A stretch of DNA of 64,000 nucleotides from Demequinaceae bacterium. GTDB taxonomy: Bacteria > Actinomycetota > Actinomycetes > Actinomycetales > Demequinaceae. Position numbers and translations under genes: made by a program. Below, piece by piece: positions 8,016-16,606 of this stretch (position 1 is its first letter; the number at the start of each line of letters is the position of its first letter). Where the stretch lies: contig JAFGBM010000005.1 of assembly GCA_016933155.1 (NCBI GenBank), forward strand, positions 1-64,000, given 5' to 3'. Below the pieces are notes generated by a model. It was not told the DNA's origin. It did not search any database and worked only from the letters and a program-made list of their open reading frames with translations.

Positions 8016-9137
8016 CTAGGAGGAATCGACCTTGAGGGGCCGCCCGGCGAGCCCCCTCTTCCGGGCGCCGAGGGTCTTGGCGATCCCGGTCAGTGCTATC
8101 GCCGCGGCCGATTCGGGATGCGCGACAACCACGGGCGTCCCGGCGTCCCCCGCCTCCCTCGTCGCGACATCGAGGGGGACCTGGCCGAGGAGGGACACGG
8201 GCATTCCGAGGGCCTCGGAGAGGCGGTCAGCAACCTGGGCCCCGCCCCCGGAGCCGAAGAGCTCCAGGCGCGACCCGTCGGCCTGCTCGAGCCAGGCCAT
8301 GTTCTCGATGACCCCGGCGACCGACTGCTGGGTCTGGAGGGCGATGGCTCCCGCCCGTTCGGCGACTTCGGCTGCGGCGGCCTGAGGCGTGGTGACGACG
8401 ACGATCTCCGAGTGGGGGAGCAGTTGGGCGACGGAAATGGCCACGTCGCCCGTCCCGGGGGGAAGATCGAGGAGGAGCACGTCCAGGTCTCCCCAGAAGA
8501 CGTCGGCGAGGAACTGCTCGATCGCCCGGTGGAGCATCGGCCCCCGCCATACGACCGGCGTCCCCTCGGGGACGAACATCCCGATCGAAACGGCCTTGAC
8601 CCCGTGGGCGACCGGGGGGAGGAGCATCTCGTCGATCCGGGTGGGCTGGGTCGTGGTCCCGAGCATCCGGGGAATGCTGAATCCGAAGATGTCCGCATCG
8701 AGGACCCCGACCTTGAGCCCCTCCCGTGCCATCGCGACAGCCAGGTTGACCGTCACCGTCGACTTGCCCACGCCACCCTTGCCGGAGGCGATGGCGTAGA
8801 CCTTGGTCAAGTTCCCGGGTTGAGTGAAGGGGATGACGGCCTCCGGCTTGCCTCCCCGCAGCTGGCTGCGAAGGGCCTCCCGCTGGTCCTCCGTCATCGC
8901 GCCGAGTTCGACCTCGACGTTGGTCACGCCCTCAACCCCGCCGACCGCTGCTTCGACGTCGGCCTGGATCCTCCCCTTGAGGGGGCAGCCGGCGATGGTG
9001 AGGTCGATTCCGATGACGACCCGTCCGGCGTCGTCGACGGACACGGATCGGACCATTCCGAGTTCGGTTATCGGTCGGTTGATCTCGGGATCGATGACGG
9101 TGGCGAGGGCTTGGCGAATGGCGTCTTCGGTAGGCAT
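8016..9137 (-). CDS. mrp: Mrp/NBP35-family iron-sulfur carrier ATPase
   Basis: Mrp proteins are P-loop ATPases that bind and deliver Fe-S clusters. The N-terminus is a MIP18/DUF59 domain (about residues 1-85, with TIAGCPLK), followed by a ParA-like domain with SGKGGVGKST near residue 121 and a Walker B region LLLDLPPGTGD. Where many homologues carry the cluster-binding CxxC (after ENM), this protein has ENMAWLEQADGSRLELFG with no cysteine. TACTAT lies 7 nt before the ATG, indicating a leaderless start. In mycobacteria mrp lies near the MgtE-N/CBS gene found here 2 kb away. Confidence 0.93.
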   Translation of the reverse strand: MPTEDAIRQALATVIDPEINRPITELGMVRSVSVDDAGRVVIGIDLTIAGCPLKGRIQADVEAAVGGVEGVTNVEVELGAMTEDQREALRSQLRGGKPEAVIPFTQPGNLTKVYAIASGKGGVGKSTVTVNLAVAMAREGLKVGVLDADIFGFSIPRMLGTTTQPTRIDEMLLPPVAHGVKAVSIGMFVPEGTPVVWRGPMLHRAIEQFLADVFWGDLDVLLLDLPPGTGDVAISVAQLLPHSEIVVVTTPQAAAAEVAERAGAIALQTQQSVAGVIENMAWLEQADGSRLELFGSGGGAQVADRLSEALGMPVSLLGQVPLDVATREAGDAGTPVVVAHPESAAAIALTGIAKTLGARKRGLAGRPLKVDSS

Positions 9138-9244
9138 GGGTCCAATAGTAGGCGGACGGGCCTTCCTCGCGTAAACGACCTCGATGCACTAGGTTCGGCG
9201 TAACGGCGACATCGGGGAGCCGCGGGTTCAAAGGAGAACATCGA

Positions 9245-9688
9245 ATGACGGAAAGCAGCATGGAAGTCGAAAACAAGCCCAACTGGGTCGTAGGCATCCT
9301 GGCGGCCATCGGTGCCGGCCTGATCGGTGGGATCGCCTATGCCGCGGTTATGGCGTACACAGAGAATGAAATCGGGTATCTCGCCATCGTCATCGGATTG
9401 CTCGTGGGCTTCGCACTGGTGAAGTTCGGGAAGGTTTCCAACATAGCCGCAGGCATTGTTGCCGCCGTTCTCGCCTTGGTGATCTGGTTCTTCTCGATCG
9501 AGGTGGGAACGGCTTGGTATGCGGCCACCGAGGGCTGGGGATTCTTCGACTTCCTGAAGGAAGAGCTGAAGAACACCGACGAACTCATCAGGGTGTACTT
9601 CGAGGAGGATGTCAAGTCGTACCTCTTCGCCGCTCTCGCGGCCGTGCCGGCATTCTGGATCGCCGGAGGGCTTCGAAACAGAAACTAG
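9245..9688 (+). CDS. small four-helix membrane protein, unknown function
   Basis: A 147-residue protein with an acidic N-terminus and four predicted helices (about residues 14-37, 43-62, 66-86 and 124-141). The third and fourth are separated by an acidic, amphipathic stretch (FLKEELKNTDELIRVYFEE). An AAAGGAG site lies 8 nt before the ATG. It aligns by eye with the next gene: both start with NW plus a Gly/Ala-rich helix, then a short acidic loop, a second helix ending VKFGKVSN versus VAKIENNA, and a late IRxxF segment. The function is unknown. Confidence 0.75.
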   Translation: MTESSMEVENKPNWVVGILAAIGAGLIGGIAYAAVMAYTENEIGYLAIVIGLLVGFALVKFGKVSNIAAGIVAAVLALVIWFFSIEVGTAWYAATEGWGFFDFLKEELKNTDELIRVYFEEDVKSYLFAALAAVPAFWIAGGLRNRN

Positions 9689-9705
9689 TCTCACTGTCTG
9701 TCACG

Positions 9706-9745
9706 AGTCGGCGCTGTCCCTATGGGGACAGCGCCGACTTTCTCT
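9706..9745 (+). terminator. rho-independent terminator
   Basis: A perfect 15-bp stem (9706-9720 with 9725-9739) has a TATG loop and a TTCTCT tail. It separates two paralogous membrane protein genes, so the downstream copy must have its own promoter; TTCACG (9766-9771) and TACCCT (9789-9794) are 17 bp apart and could serve. Confidence 0.92.
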
Positions 9746-9828
9746 GCTCGTTTGGAGGCGTCTTCTTCACGTCCTGGGTCGTCCCCGATACCCTTGAGCC
9801 ACGTTCGACCCTACCGAAGGAGACGAAG

Positions 9829-10311
9829 ATTATTAGGCCCTCCCGGGCTTGGTCCGCTCCGCACCCCGATGCGGTCATCGAGTCCGTGAAAACGAACTGG
9901 TTCTTGACGACGGCGGCGGGCTTGGGAGCGGGCCTCGTTGCCACCGCCTTCTACTCCCTCATCTCTTCTTGGGGCGACGATCAACTCCAATTCCTCATCG
10001 TCGGGATTGGGATGGCGATCGGAGCGGTCGTCTTCGCGGTCGCCAAGATCGAGAACAACGCCACCGGCTGGCTCGCGTTGGCGATCACCATCGCCTTGCT
10101 TCCCGTCGCCATATACCTGGGTCAGATCTGTTTTTCACTGGGGAGTCTGGGGAAGGCCGTTTCTCACCTCGGTGATTTCGATCCATCGGTTGAGTTTCGG
10201 ATTTTCTTCCGCGACCTTCTGAGCTTCGTCTGGGTCCTCCTCGGCCTCGCCTTGGCCTATTTCATCGGGTCGGGGAAAGCCAAGGAGTGGAACAACAACT
10301 CGAGCCGGTGA
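9829..10311 (+). CDS. small four-helix membrane protein, paralogue of the preceding gene; possible ATT start
   Basis: A membrane protein with four predicted helices, sharing with its neighbour the NW-helix opening, the acidic loop after helix 1 and the IRIFF segment before the last helix. No ATG, GTG or TTG is well placed at the expected start. A strong GAAGGAG site is followed 6 nt later by ATT ATT, so initiation at ATT 9829 (160 residues) is suggested by the leader. The nearest standard alternative is GTG 9886 (141 residues), which has no Shine-Dalgarno site but fits the shared NW motif. A substituted start codon or a sequencing error cannot be excluded. Confidence 0.6.
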   Translation: MIRPSRAWSAPHPDAVIESVKTNWFLTTAAGLGAGLVATAFYSLISSWGDDQLQFLIVGIGMAIGAVVFAVAKIENNATGWLALAITIALLPVAIYLGQICFSLGSLGKAVSHLGDFDPSVEFRIFFRDLLSFVWVLLGLALAYFIGSGKAKEWNNNSSR

Positions 10312-10361
10312 CGCGCCGTCGAACGCGAGGACGAATGAGCGACCCCCAAGCCCGCCCAGGC

Positions 10362-10871
10362 TCACGATCCCTGCGGTTCGTCCGTGTCCGAGCCTGCGGC
10401 GCCCTCGGCGATGCGGAGATCCTCGAGCAGGGCCCGGAGTTCGGAGCGGACGAAATCCCTCGTGGCGGTCTCGCTCACCGCGAGGCGCAGGGCGGCCACC
10501 TCCCTGGCCAGGTACTCGGTGTCCGCGAGGGAGCGCTCCGTTCGTTGGCGATCCTGCTCCGCCGACACGCGGTCGCGATCATCCTGCCTGTTCTGCGCGA
10601 GGAGGATGAGGGGGGCTGCGTATGAGGCCTGGAGGGAGAGCATGAGAGTCAAGGCGATGAATCCGTTGACCCAATGATCGAAACGCAGGTGGTCGGGGGC
10701 CAGGGTGTTCCAGCCGATCCAGAAGAGGACGAACACGGTCAGGTAGAGGAGGAAGCGGGGGGTCCCGATGAAACGCGCGATCCCCTCCGAGATCCTCCCG
10801 AACCGGTCGGGGGAGCGCCGTCGACGGGCGAATCGCCCCCGCCCGCGTGGACGATCGAGACGGTCAGCCAC
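10362..10871 (-). CDS. DUF1003 family membrane protein
   Basis: A 169-residue protein with an Arg-rich N-terminus, two predicted helices (FLLYLTVFVLFWIGWN and GFIALTLMLSLQASYAAPLI) and a long Gln/Arg/Glu-rich coiled-coil tail. This is the architecture of DUF1003, whose members often sit beside MgtE-N/CBS proteins in actinobacteria. The biochemical role is unknown; a link with divalent metal handling is only suggested by context. Its GTG start lies inside the end of the upstream gene (8-nt overlap), so the two are translationally coupled. Confidence 0.85.
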   Translation of the reverse strand: MADRLDRPRGRGRFARRRRSPDRFGRISEGIARFIGTPRFLLYLTVFVLFWIGWNTLAPDHLRFDHWVNGFIALTLMLSLQASYAAPLILLAQNRQDDRDRVSAEQDRQRTERSLADTEYLAREVAALRLAVSETATRDFVRSELRALLEDLRIAEGAAGSDTDEPQGS

Positions 10872-12144
10872 GGGCCTTCACCGCCCTCGTCGCCCCATCG
10901 TCGCTCCCGCGCCAATCCTCGGGGAGCAGGTGGTCGAGGACGTCATCGGCCGAGATGACACCGAGGAGGCGTCCGTCCTCGTCCACCACGGGGGCCGCCA
11001 CCAGGTCATAGGTGGCCATACGGCGGGAGACCTCGCTCAGGTGGTCCGTGGCGGCGAGGGGCGGGATGGTCGGGTCGACGAAGCCGCCGATCGGATCGCG
11101 TGGGGCCTCCCTCAGAAGTCGCTGGATGTGGACGAGTCCCAGGTAGCGCCCCGTGGGGGTCTCCAAGGGAGGCCGGACCACGAAAACCATCGAGGCGAGG
11201 GATGGGGTGACCTTCTCGTCTCGTACCAGGGCGAGGGCGGTCGCGACCGTCGCCTCGGGGCCGACGATCACGGGTTCGGTGGTCATGAGGCCACCGGCGA
11301 CATCGTCGGCGTATTCCAGAAGCTGGCGGACGTTTCTGGTGGCCTCCGGCTCCATGAGTTTCAACAGTTTCTCGGCCTCCCTCTTGGGCAGGTCCCCGAG
11401 GAGGTCGGCGGCGTCATCGGGTTCCATGGCCTCGAGGACGTCGGCCGCGCGCTCCCGGCGCAGGGTCGACAGCATGGCGACCTGGTCGTCCTCGGGGAGC
11501 TCCTCCAAGACATCGGCGAGCCTTTCGTCGTCGAGGGCGGCGGCGATTTCGGCGCCCCGTTCCGGAGTCATCTCCTGGAGGACGGCGGCGAGTTCGGCCG
11601 GCTTGTAGTCGGCGAACGATTGCAGGACCAATTCGGCCCCCTGGATCTCCTCCCGCTCTCCAAGCCCCTCGATGTCGTCCAGGGAGACCACCACGGCAGG
11701 GGCGCGGCGACGGAGCCCCAGGGGCCCCTTCCTGGGGTTGTGAAGCCTGACGGAAAGCAAGGTGACCGTCCACACTCTTGTTCGGGTCCGTTCGATGGCC
11801 AGGTCCTCGATGAGGGCGTCTCCCGATCCGTCCTTCATCGTCACGCATTGTTCGAGAACCTCGGCGACGGCGAGTTTCTCTGTCGCTCGGGCGTGGAATC
11901 GCCGGAGGTTCACCAGCCCGGTGCAGATGATCTGACCGGCCGCGATCGACGTCACCCGTGTCAGGGGAAGGAAGACCCTGCGGCGACCGCCGACCTCGAT
12001 GACGAAACCGACGGCGGTCGGGGCGCCCTTCGCACGGAAAAGGAGCACGACATCCCTGACCCGTCCGACGGGGTCGCCAAGGGGATCGAAGACGGTCGTC
12101 CCGACCAGACGCGCGACATAGACGCGCTCACCCTGGGTGCTCAC
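10864..12144 (-). CDS. PRC-barrel / MgtE-N / CBS domain cytosolic protein
   Basis: The 426-residue protein has an N-terminal PRC-barrel-like region (VYVARLVGTTVFDPLGDPVG). A MgtE intracellular N domain follows, a superhelix with repeated motifs such as LAAVLQEMTPE, LADVLEELPEDD and AADLLGDLPKREA. Two CBS motifs end the protein (GLMTTEPVIVGPEATV and VAAPVVDEDGRLLGVIS). There is no MgtE membrane channel domain, so it is not a transporter; the family is thought to sense Mg2+ or nucleotides. TAGGCT lies 6 nt before the GTG start, pointing to a leaderless mRNA. It is co-transcribed with the DUF1003 gene. Confidence 0.9.
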   Translation of the reverse strand: MSTQGERVYVARLVGTTVFDPLGDPVGRVRDVVLLFRAKGAPTAVGFVIEVGGRRRVFLPLTRVTSIAAGQIICTGLVNLRRFHARATEKLAVAEVLEQCVTMKDGSGDALIEDLAIERTRTRVWTVTLLSVRLHNPRKGPLGLRRRAPAVVVSLDDIEGLGEREEIQGAELVLQSFADYKPAELAAVLQEMTPERGAEIAAALDDERLADVLEELPEDDQVAMLSTLRRERAADVLEAMEPDDAADLLGDLPKREAEKLLKLMEPEATRNVRQLLEYADDVAGGLMTTEPVIVGPEATVATALALVRDEKVTPSLASMVFVVRPPLETPTGRYLGLVHIQRLLREAPRDPIGGFVDPTIPPLAATDHLSEVSRRMATYDLVAAPVVDEDGRLLGVISADDVLDHLLPEDWRGSDDGATRAVKARG

Positions 12145-12192
12145 AAGCCAAGCCTAGCCGCGGCCAAAGGCAATATGACGGAAGGCGAGGCT

Positions 12193-13584
12193 CTAGGCTC
12201 GGGGCCTCCGAAGGCTCAGCATCCAAGCCTCGATGTCGTCGGGCCTCCTGGGAAGGGCGGCCGAAAGGTTCTCCACGCCATCGGCCGTCACGAGGGCATC
12301 GTCCTCGATCCGGATCCCGATCCCCCGAAACTCCGGGGGGACGGCCAGGTCGTCCTCCTTGAAATACAGCCCCGGCTCGATGGTGAAGAGCATCCCCGGC
12401 AGGAAGGGCCCATCCAGGTAGACATCCCTCTTCACGGCTGAGCAGTCGTGGACGTCGAGGCCGAGGTGGTGGCTCGTCGAGTGGACCATCCACCTGCGGT
12501 AGAGGGCGGCCTTGGGATCCTTCGAGGGAGGGACAATGCCCCATTCGCTCAGGCGGAGTTCGATGACACCCATGGCGGCGGCGTGGACCTCTCGCAGCGT
12601 GGCTCCCGGCCGGACGACGGCGAAGGCGGCATCGGCCGCCTCGAGGACGACGTCGTAGACCTTCCTCTGGGCCCGGGTGAAGGTTCCCGAGACGGGCAGC
12701 GTCCTTGTCAGGTCTGCCGTGTACAGGCTCTCGACCTCCACGCCGGCATCGAGGAGGAGGAGGTCTCCCTCGCGCACCGGGCCGTCGTTCGCGATCCAAT
12801 GGAGCGTGGTGGCGTGAGGCCCGGCCGCGGCGATGGTCTCATACCCGATGCCGTTGCCCTCCTCCCTGGCGTGCCCGTCGAAGACCGATTCGACGACCCT
12901 TTCCCCCCGTCGATGGGCGATCGCCCTCGGCAGTTCGCGGACCACCCGCTCGAAGCCGGTGACGGTGGCCGCGATGGCCCTCCTCATCTCGGCGGTCTCG
13001 TAGTCATCCTTGACCATCCGCGCCTCGGAGAGGGCTCGCGCGACGGGTCGGGTGGGTTGGCTCCCGAGGCGGATCCCGGGCGGCAGATCGGCAAGATCCC
13101 GGGTTGTGAGGCCTGTCATGGCTTCGAACTCCCTGAGGCCGGGACGGCGTCCGATCCAGAACTCCCCCCGTCGGGGGTCGGAGTAGAATCCCTCGCCTTC
13201 CCGGCGCACGGGGGGCAGGACGTAGAGGGTGGAGTCGTGTCCGGAGGCCGAGGGCTCCATGACGAGGACGGCTTCGGGCTCGAAATCCGAGCCCAAGCCC
13301 GTCAGGTAGGAGAAGTCCGAGCGGGGGCGGAACCTGAAATCCGTGTCATTGGAGCGGGGCAGGAGTCCGCCCGCAGGGACGACGATGCGGACGGTCGGGA
13401 ATCGGGCCGACAGCCGGGCTCGCCGTTCCCGGGCGTAGGAAGCGGCCTTGAGGCGCGGGGGTAGGCCGCCTTCTGGCTTTGCCCACCGCTTGGTGATGAA
13501 GTCCCGGAACTCCTTCGAGCCGGGTTGTTGGGCACGCGCGGTATTCGTCGTGCCCTTGTCCGAAGCCCTCGCCGTATCGTCCAC
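12193..13584 (-). CDS. pepP: Xaa-Pro aminopeptidase (aminopeptidase P, M24B)
   Basis: A dinuclear metallopeptidase that removes N-terminal residues preceding proline. The AMP_N domain comes first (RLSARFPTVRIVVPAGG, RSDFSYLTG), then the pita-bread catalytic domain. Metal ligands are visible: Asp in LLLDAGVEVES, Asp in YTADLTRTL, His in SHHLGLDVHD, Glu in TIEPGLYF and Glu in IRIEDDALVT. I chose GTG 13584 (463 residues) because a CACGAT hexamer lies exactly 6 nt upstream. A longer reading would overlap the divergent PHP gene. Confidence 0.92.
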   Translation of the reverse strand: MDDTARASDKGTTNTARAQQPGSKEFRDFITKRWAKPEGGLPPRLKAASYARERRARLSARFPTVRIVVPAGGLLPRSNDTDFRFRPRSDFSYLTGLGSDFEPEAVLVMEPSASGHDSTLYVLPPVRREGEGFYSDPRRGEFWIGRRPGLREFEAMTGLTTRDLADLPPGIRLGSQPTRPVARALSEARMVKDDYETAEMRRAIAATVTGFERVVRELPRAIAHRRGERVVESVFDGHAREEGNGIGYETIAAAGPHATTLHWIANDGPVREGDLLLLDAGVEVESLYTADLTRTLPVSGTFTRAQRKVYDVVLEAADAAFAVVRPGATLREVHAAAMGVIELRLSEWGIVPPSKDPKAALYRRWMVHSTSHHLGLDVHDCSAVKRDVYLDGPFLPGMLFTIEPGLYFKEDDLAVPPEFRGIGIRIEDDALVTADGVENLSAALPRRPDDIEAWMLSLRRPRA

Positions 13585-13648
13585 GCGACTATCGTGGCAC
13601 GATACTGGACTGGCCGGTTTGCGGGTGGCGTCGGCGTAGTCTAGCCAG

Positions 13649-14470
13649 GTGCGCATCGATCCCCACACCCATTCGACCGCATCGGATGGCACGGAGTCCC
13701 CGGCCGAGGTGATGCGATCGGCGGCCGAGGCCGGGCTGGACGTCATCGGCCTATCGGACCATGACACCACCCAGGGGTGGCCCGAGGCCGCTGTCGAGGC
13801 CGCGGATCTGGGTCTCGAGTTCGTTCCAGGGGTGGAGGTGTCCTGTCAGCGCGCGGGGCGGAGCATCCACCTCCTCGTCCTATGGCCGTCGGGGGAGGAC
13901 CCGGACTTCCTGGCGATGATCGAGCGAACCAGGGTCGCCAGGGTCGACCGGGCTCGTCAGATCGTCGCCCTCTTGTCCGAGGATTATGAGCTCGATTGGG
14001 ATCGGGTGGCCTTGAGGGCCGAGAACGCGGAAACCATCGGGAGGCCTCATATCGCGGACGCCCTCGTCGACATCGGAGCCGTGTCGGACCGGGACGAGGC
14101 CTTTGTCTCCTTGCTCGGGACGCACTCGCCCTACTACCGGCCCCACTACGCCCCGGAGATCGCCGACGCCCTCGCCGTCGTGCGTGCGGCCGGGGGGGTG
14201 CCGATCCTCGCCCACCCCGGTGCGGAAGGCCGAACCTTGGTCTCGGACGATGTCATCACCGATCTCGCTGCCCGGGGTTTGGTGGGACTGGAGATCGACC
14301 ATCGGGATCATTCGGAGGCCCAGAAAGCCCGGCTTGCCGGGCTCGCCCAGCGCCTACGTCTGATCCGAACGGGTGCGAGCGACTACCACGGCTCGGGGAA
14401 GAAGAACCGCCTGGGGGAGAACCTCACATCCCCGGAGGCCTTCGAGGCCCTCCGGGAGGTCCGGGGATGA
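13649..14470 (+). CDS. PHP-domain phosphoesterase (RNase AM / TrpH-like)
   Basis: A 273-residue PHP protein with the metal motifs DPHTHSTASDG at the N-terminus, GLSDHDTT, PGVEVSC, ILAHPG and the terminal GASDYHG. Relatives are 3',5'-nucleoside bisphosphate phosphatases and 5'-3' exoribonucleases acting on short RNA; the exact substrate here is inference. TAGTCT lies 6 nt before the GTG start, so the gene appears leaderless. Its stop overlaps the next start as ATGA, suggesting a two-gene operon with the acyltransferase. Confidence 0.9.
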   Translation: MRIDPHTHSTASDGTESPAEVMRSAAEAGLDVIGLSDHDTTQGWPEAAVEAADLGLEFVPGVEVSCQRAGRSIHLLVLWPSGEDPDFLAMIERTRVARVDRARQIVALLSEDYELDWDRVALRAENAETIGRPHIADALVDIGAVSDRDEAFVSLLGTHSPYYRPHYAPEIADALAVVRAAGGVPILAHPGAEGRTLVSDDVITDLAARGLVGLEIDHRDHSEAQKARLAGLAQRLRLIRTGASDYHGSGKKNRLGENLTSPEAFEALREVRG

Positions 14471-16599
14471 CAACGGTCACGGATTCTGTCACCCATGATG
14501 GTCGAGCGGCTCGTCCGGCTCGATCGTCGGCACGGGCCGATATCCAAGCGCTCAGGGCTCTCGCGGTTCTATCCGTTCTTGCCTATCACGGGCTGGATTC
14601 GGGTTTGCGCGGTGGATTCATCGGCGTTGATGTCTTCTTTGTGATCTCGGGTTTTCTCATCGGCGGGGGATTGGTTCGGGAGCTTCTCCGCAGTGGAGGA
14701 ATCCGGCTCTCGGCGTTCTATGCACGCCGGGCGCGACGGATCCTTCCCATGGCGCTGCTGGCCTCTGCCGCAACGCTCATCGGATCACTCGTGTGGGCAA
14801 GTCCGGCGAGGATGCTCTTGTGGGGTCAACCGCTGGCGGCCAGTTCGATCGTGAAAGATGGCATTGCCTCGACTGTCTATTTGCCCAATGTGTGGTTCGC
14901 CGCGCAACAGCGAGACTACCTTGCTGATGATGCGGTCTCCCCGTTCCTGCATTTCTGGTCCCTTGGGATCGAGGAGCAGTTCTACTTCGTCGTCCCGGTT
15001 GCGCTTGCGCTGGCCTGGCTCATCACGAAACGCTCCCTCCGAAACCTGACATGGGCCATCGGGGTTTTCACCGCAGCCTCGCTCGTTTTCGGGGCCTTCC
15101 TCACGAGGTCCGATCCCACGCTTGCCTACTTCCACCCCGCGACGCGAGCCTGGGAACTCGGGGCGGGAGTGTTGGTGGCGATCGCCGTCGAGGCAGGGAG
15201 GATTCCCAGCCGGATGCTGTCCATTCATGCGGGGCGTTTCCTTGCGGCACTCGTACTCGCAGCTGTTCTCATCTGGGCTCCGTGGGAATCGGAATGGCCT
15301 GGATGGGCGGCGACTATCCCTGTTGGGGCGACGGCTTTGCTTCTGTGGCTTGGCTCAGTTAAGGGGGCCTCCGATGGCTGGTGGGGAATCCGACCCATTC
15401 AGAGAATCGGAGACTGGTCATATTCGCTCTATCTCTGGCATTGGCCCCTGCTGGTGCTGGCACCCCTCGCCCTTGAGCGCGACTTACGCACTCATGAGGC
15501 CGTCGTGCTCATGGCGGGCGCCATTGTCCTGTCAGGGTTTTCCTATCGGCTGGTCGAACAACCCTTCCGCAGGTCTTCCGTCAAGACTGCCCACGACCGA
15601 GGGAGGATCTTCAAAGCCTCTGGGATCGGTATTGTCTTGACCCTGCTCGTTGCGGGCGGCGTGGCGGTTGTCGCCGAGCGGGCGACAGCATCGTCGGAAC
15701 CTTGGAGCCGACCCTACGTCGTTCCATTCGTCTACCCCACGCCTCACGGCACTCCGACGCCTACGGGCACTGAACCCCCGGTGATCCCGGAGCCGGTATT
15801 CGCCGAGGTCCTCCCCGGCAATATCCGACCGGCTCTGACCGATGCGTCGAATGACAGGCCTAGGGGTTATAGCGACGGATGCATTAGGTACAGGGGGGAG
15901 GAAGACATCCCTGAGCATTGTCTCCATGGATCGGGTGAGAGGCCGATCGTCGCGGTCTTCGGGGACTCGCATGCTGTTCAGTGGCTTGAGCCCTTCGCTC
16001 ACAAGGCCGATTCGGGAGAAATCTCCGTCTTGAGTCTGACCGCCAGCGCCTGCCCTCCGATGTATCTCGATATGGCTCGGGAGGAGGGCACGTGGCGGCC
16101 GCACTGCGACGCATGGCGTACCGCGGCGTTGGCGGAGATCGACAAGTATCAACCCGACGTCCTGATTGTCTCCGTGGCAGGCTGGTACCTCCTCGACGAC
16201 GAGAGTGATCGCATCGGGACGTACACCAGCAACCTCAGGGAGATGCTGCGATCTCTACCGTCCACGACCGAAGTGGTGTTCGTCTCCGATACCCCCCGTT
16301 TCGCCGATAGTCGGCTGACATGTGTGGCGAACCACCCGACAGAACTCTCTCGATGCGGGGCTCCCATTGCCGAGGTGCTCGATCTCGAACTCGCTGAAGC
16401 GATGAGGGAGGTCGTCCTCGAGGAGGGAGGCACCTACCTGGACATGACCCCATACATCTGCTCCTCAACAACCTGCGGAGTCGTCCAGGGAGATGTGCTC
16501 ATGTATTGGGATGCCCAGCACCTGACGGTGACCTTCGTCATGGAACTTGCTCCGGTGCTTCTGCATGCTGCGGGTTTGGACGAAGTTCTCGACGGGTGA
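14467..16599 (+). CDS. membrane O-acyltransferase with C-terminal SGNH domain (OafA/OatA type)
   Basis: The 710-residue protein combines an acyltransferase-3 membrane domain (about residues 20-390, roughly ten helices; DIQALRALAVLSVLAYHG, GGFIGVDVFFVISGFLI, SPFLHFWSLGIEEQFYF) with an extracytoplasmic SGNH hydrolase-like domain. That domain shows VAVFGDSHAVQW with the nucleophile Ser and WDAQHLT with the Asp-x-x-His pair, joined by a Pro/Thr-rich linker. Such proteins transfer acetyl groups across the membrane onto peptidoglycan, teichoic acids or polysaccharides. The substrate cannot be told. It overlaps the PHP gene by 4 nt. Confidence 0.92.
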   Translation: MTTVTDSVTHDGRAARPARSSARADIQALRALAVLSVLAYHGLDSGLRGGFIGVDVFFVISGFLIGGGLVRELLRSGGIRLSAFYARRARRILPMALLASAATLIGSLVWASPARMLLWGQPLAASSIVKDGIASTVYLPNVWFAAQQRDYLADDAVSPFLHFWSLGIEEQFYFVVPVALALAWLITKRSLRNLTWAIGVFTAASLVFGAFLTRSDPTLAYFHPATRAWELGAGVLVAIAVEAGRIPSRMLSIHAGRFLAALVLAAVLIWAPWESEWPGWAATIPVGATALLLWLGSVKGASDGWWGIRPIQRIGDWSYSLYLWHWPLLVLAPLALERDLRTHEAVVLMAGAIVLSGFSYRLVEQPFRRSSVKTAHDRGRIFKASGIGIVLTLLVAGGVAVVAERATASSEPWSRPYVVPFVYPTPHGTPTPTGTEPPVIPEPVFAEVLPGNIRPALTDASNDRPRGYSDGCIRYRGEEDIPEHCLHGSGERPIVAVFGDSHAVQWLEPFAHKADSGEISVLSLTASACPPMYLDMAREEGTWRPHCDAWRTAALAEIDKYQPDVLIVSVAGWYLLDDESDRIGTYTSNLREMLRSLPSTTEVVFVSDTPRFADSRLTCVANHPTELSRCGAPIAEVLDLELAEAMREVVLEEGGTYLDMTPYICSSTTCGVVQGDVLMYWDAQHLTVTFVMELAPVLLHAAGLDEVLDG

Positions 16600-16606
16600 G
16601 AGAGTC

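Noticed and set aside
10768-12441. Long plus-strand open frame opposite the DUF1003 and MgtE-N/CBS genes
   Set aside because: It is a high-GC antisense shadow rich in Arg/Gly/Asp, with no family motif, and the minus-strand genes are clearly recognisable.
13585-13770. Longer aminopeptidase P reading from 13770
   Set aside because: It would overlap the divergent PHP gene, and the added residues show no peptidase features. GTG 13584 has a hexamer at the leaderless spacing.
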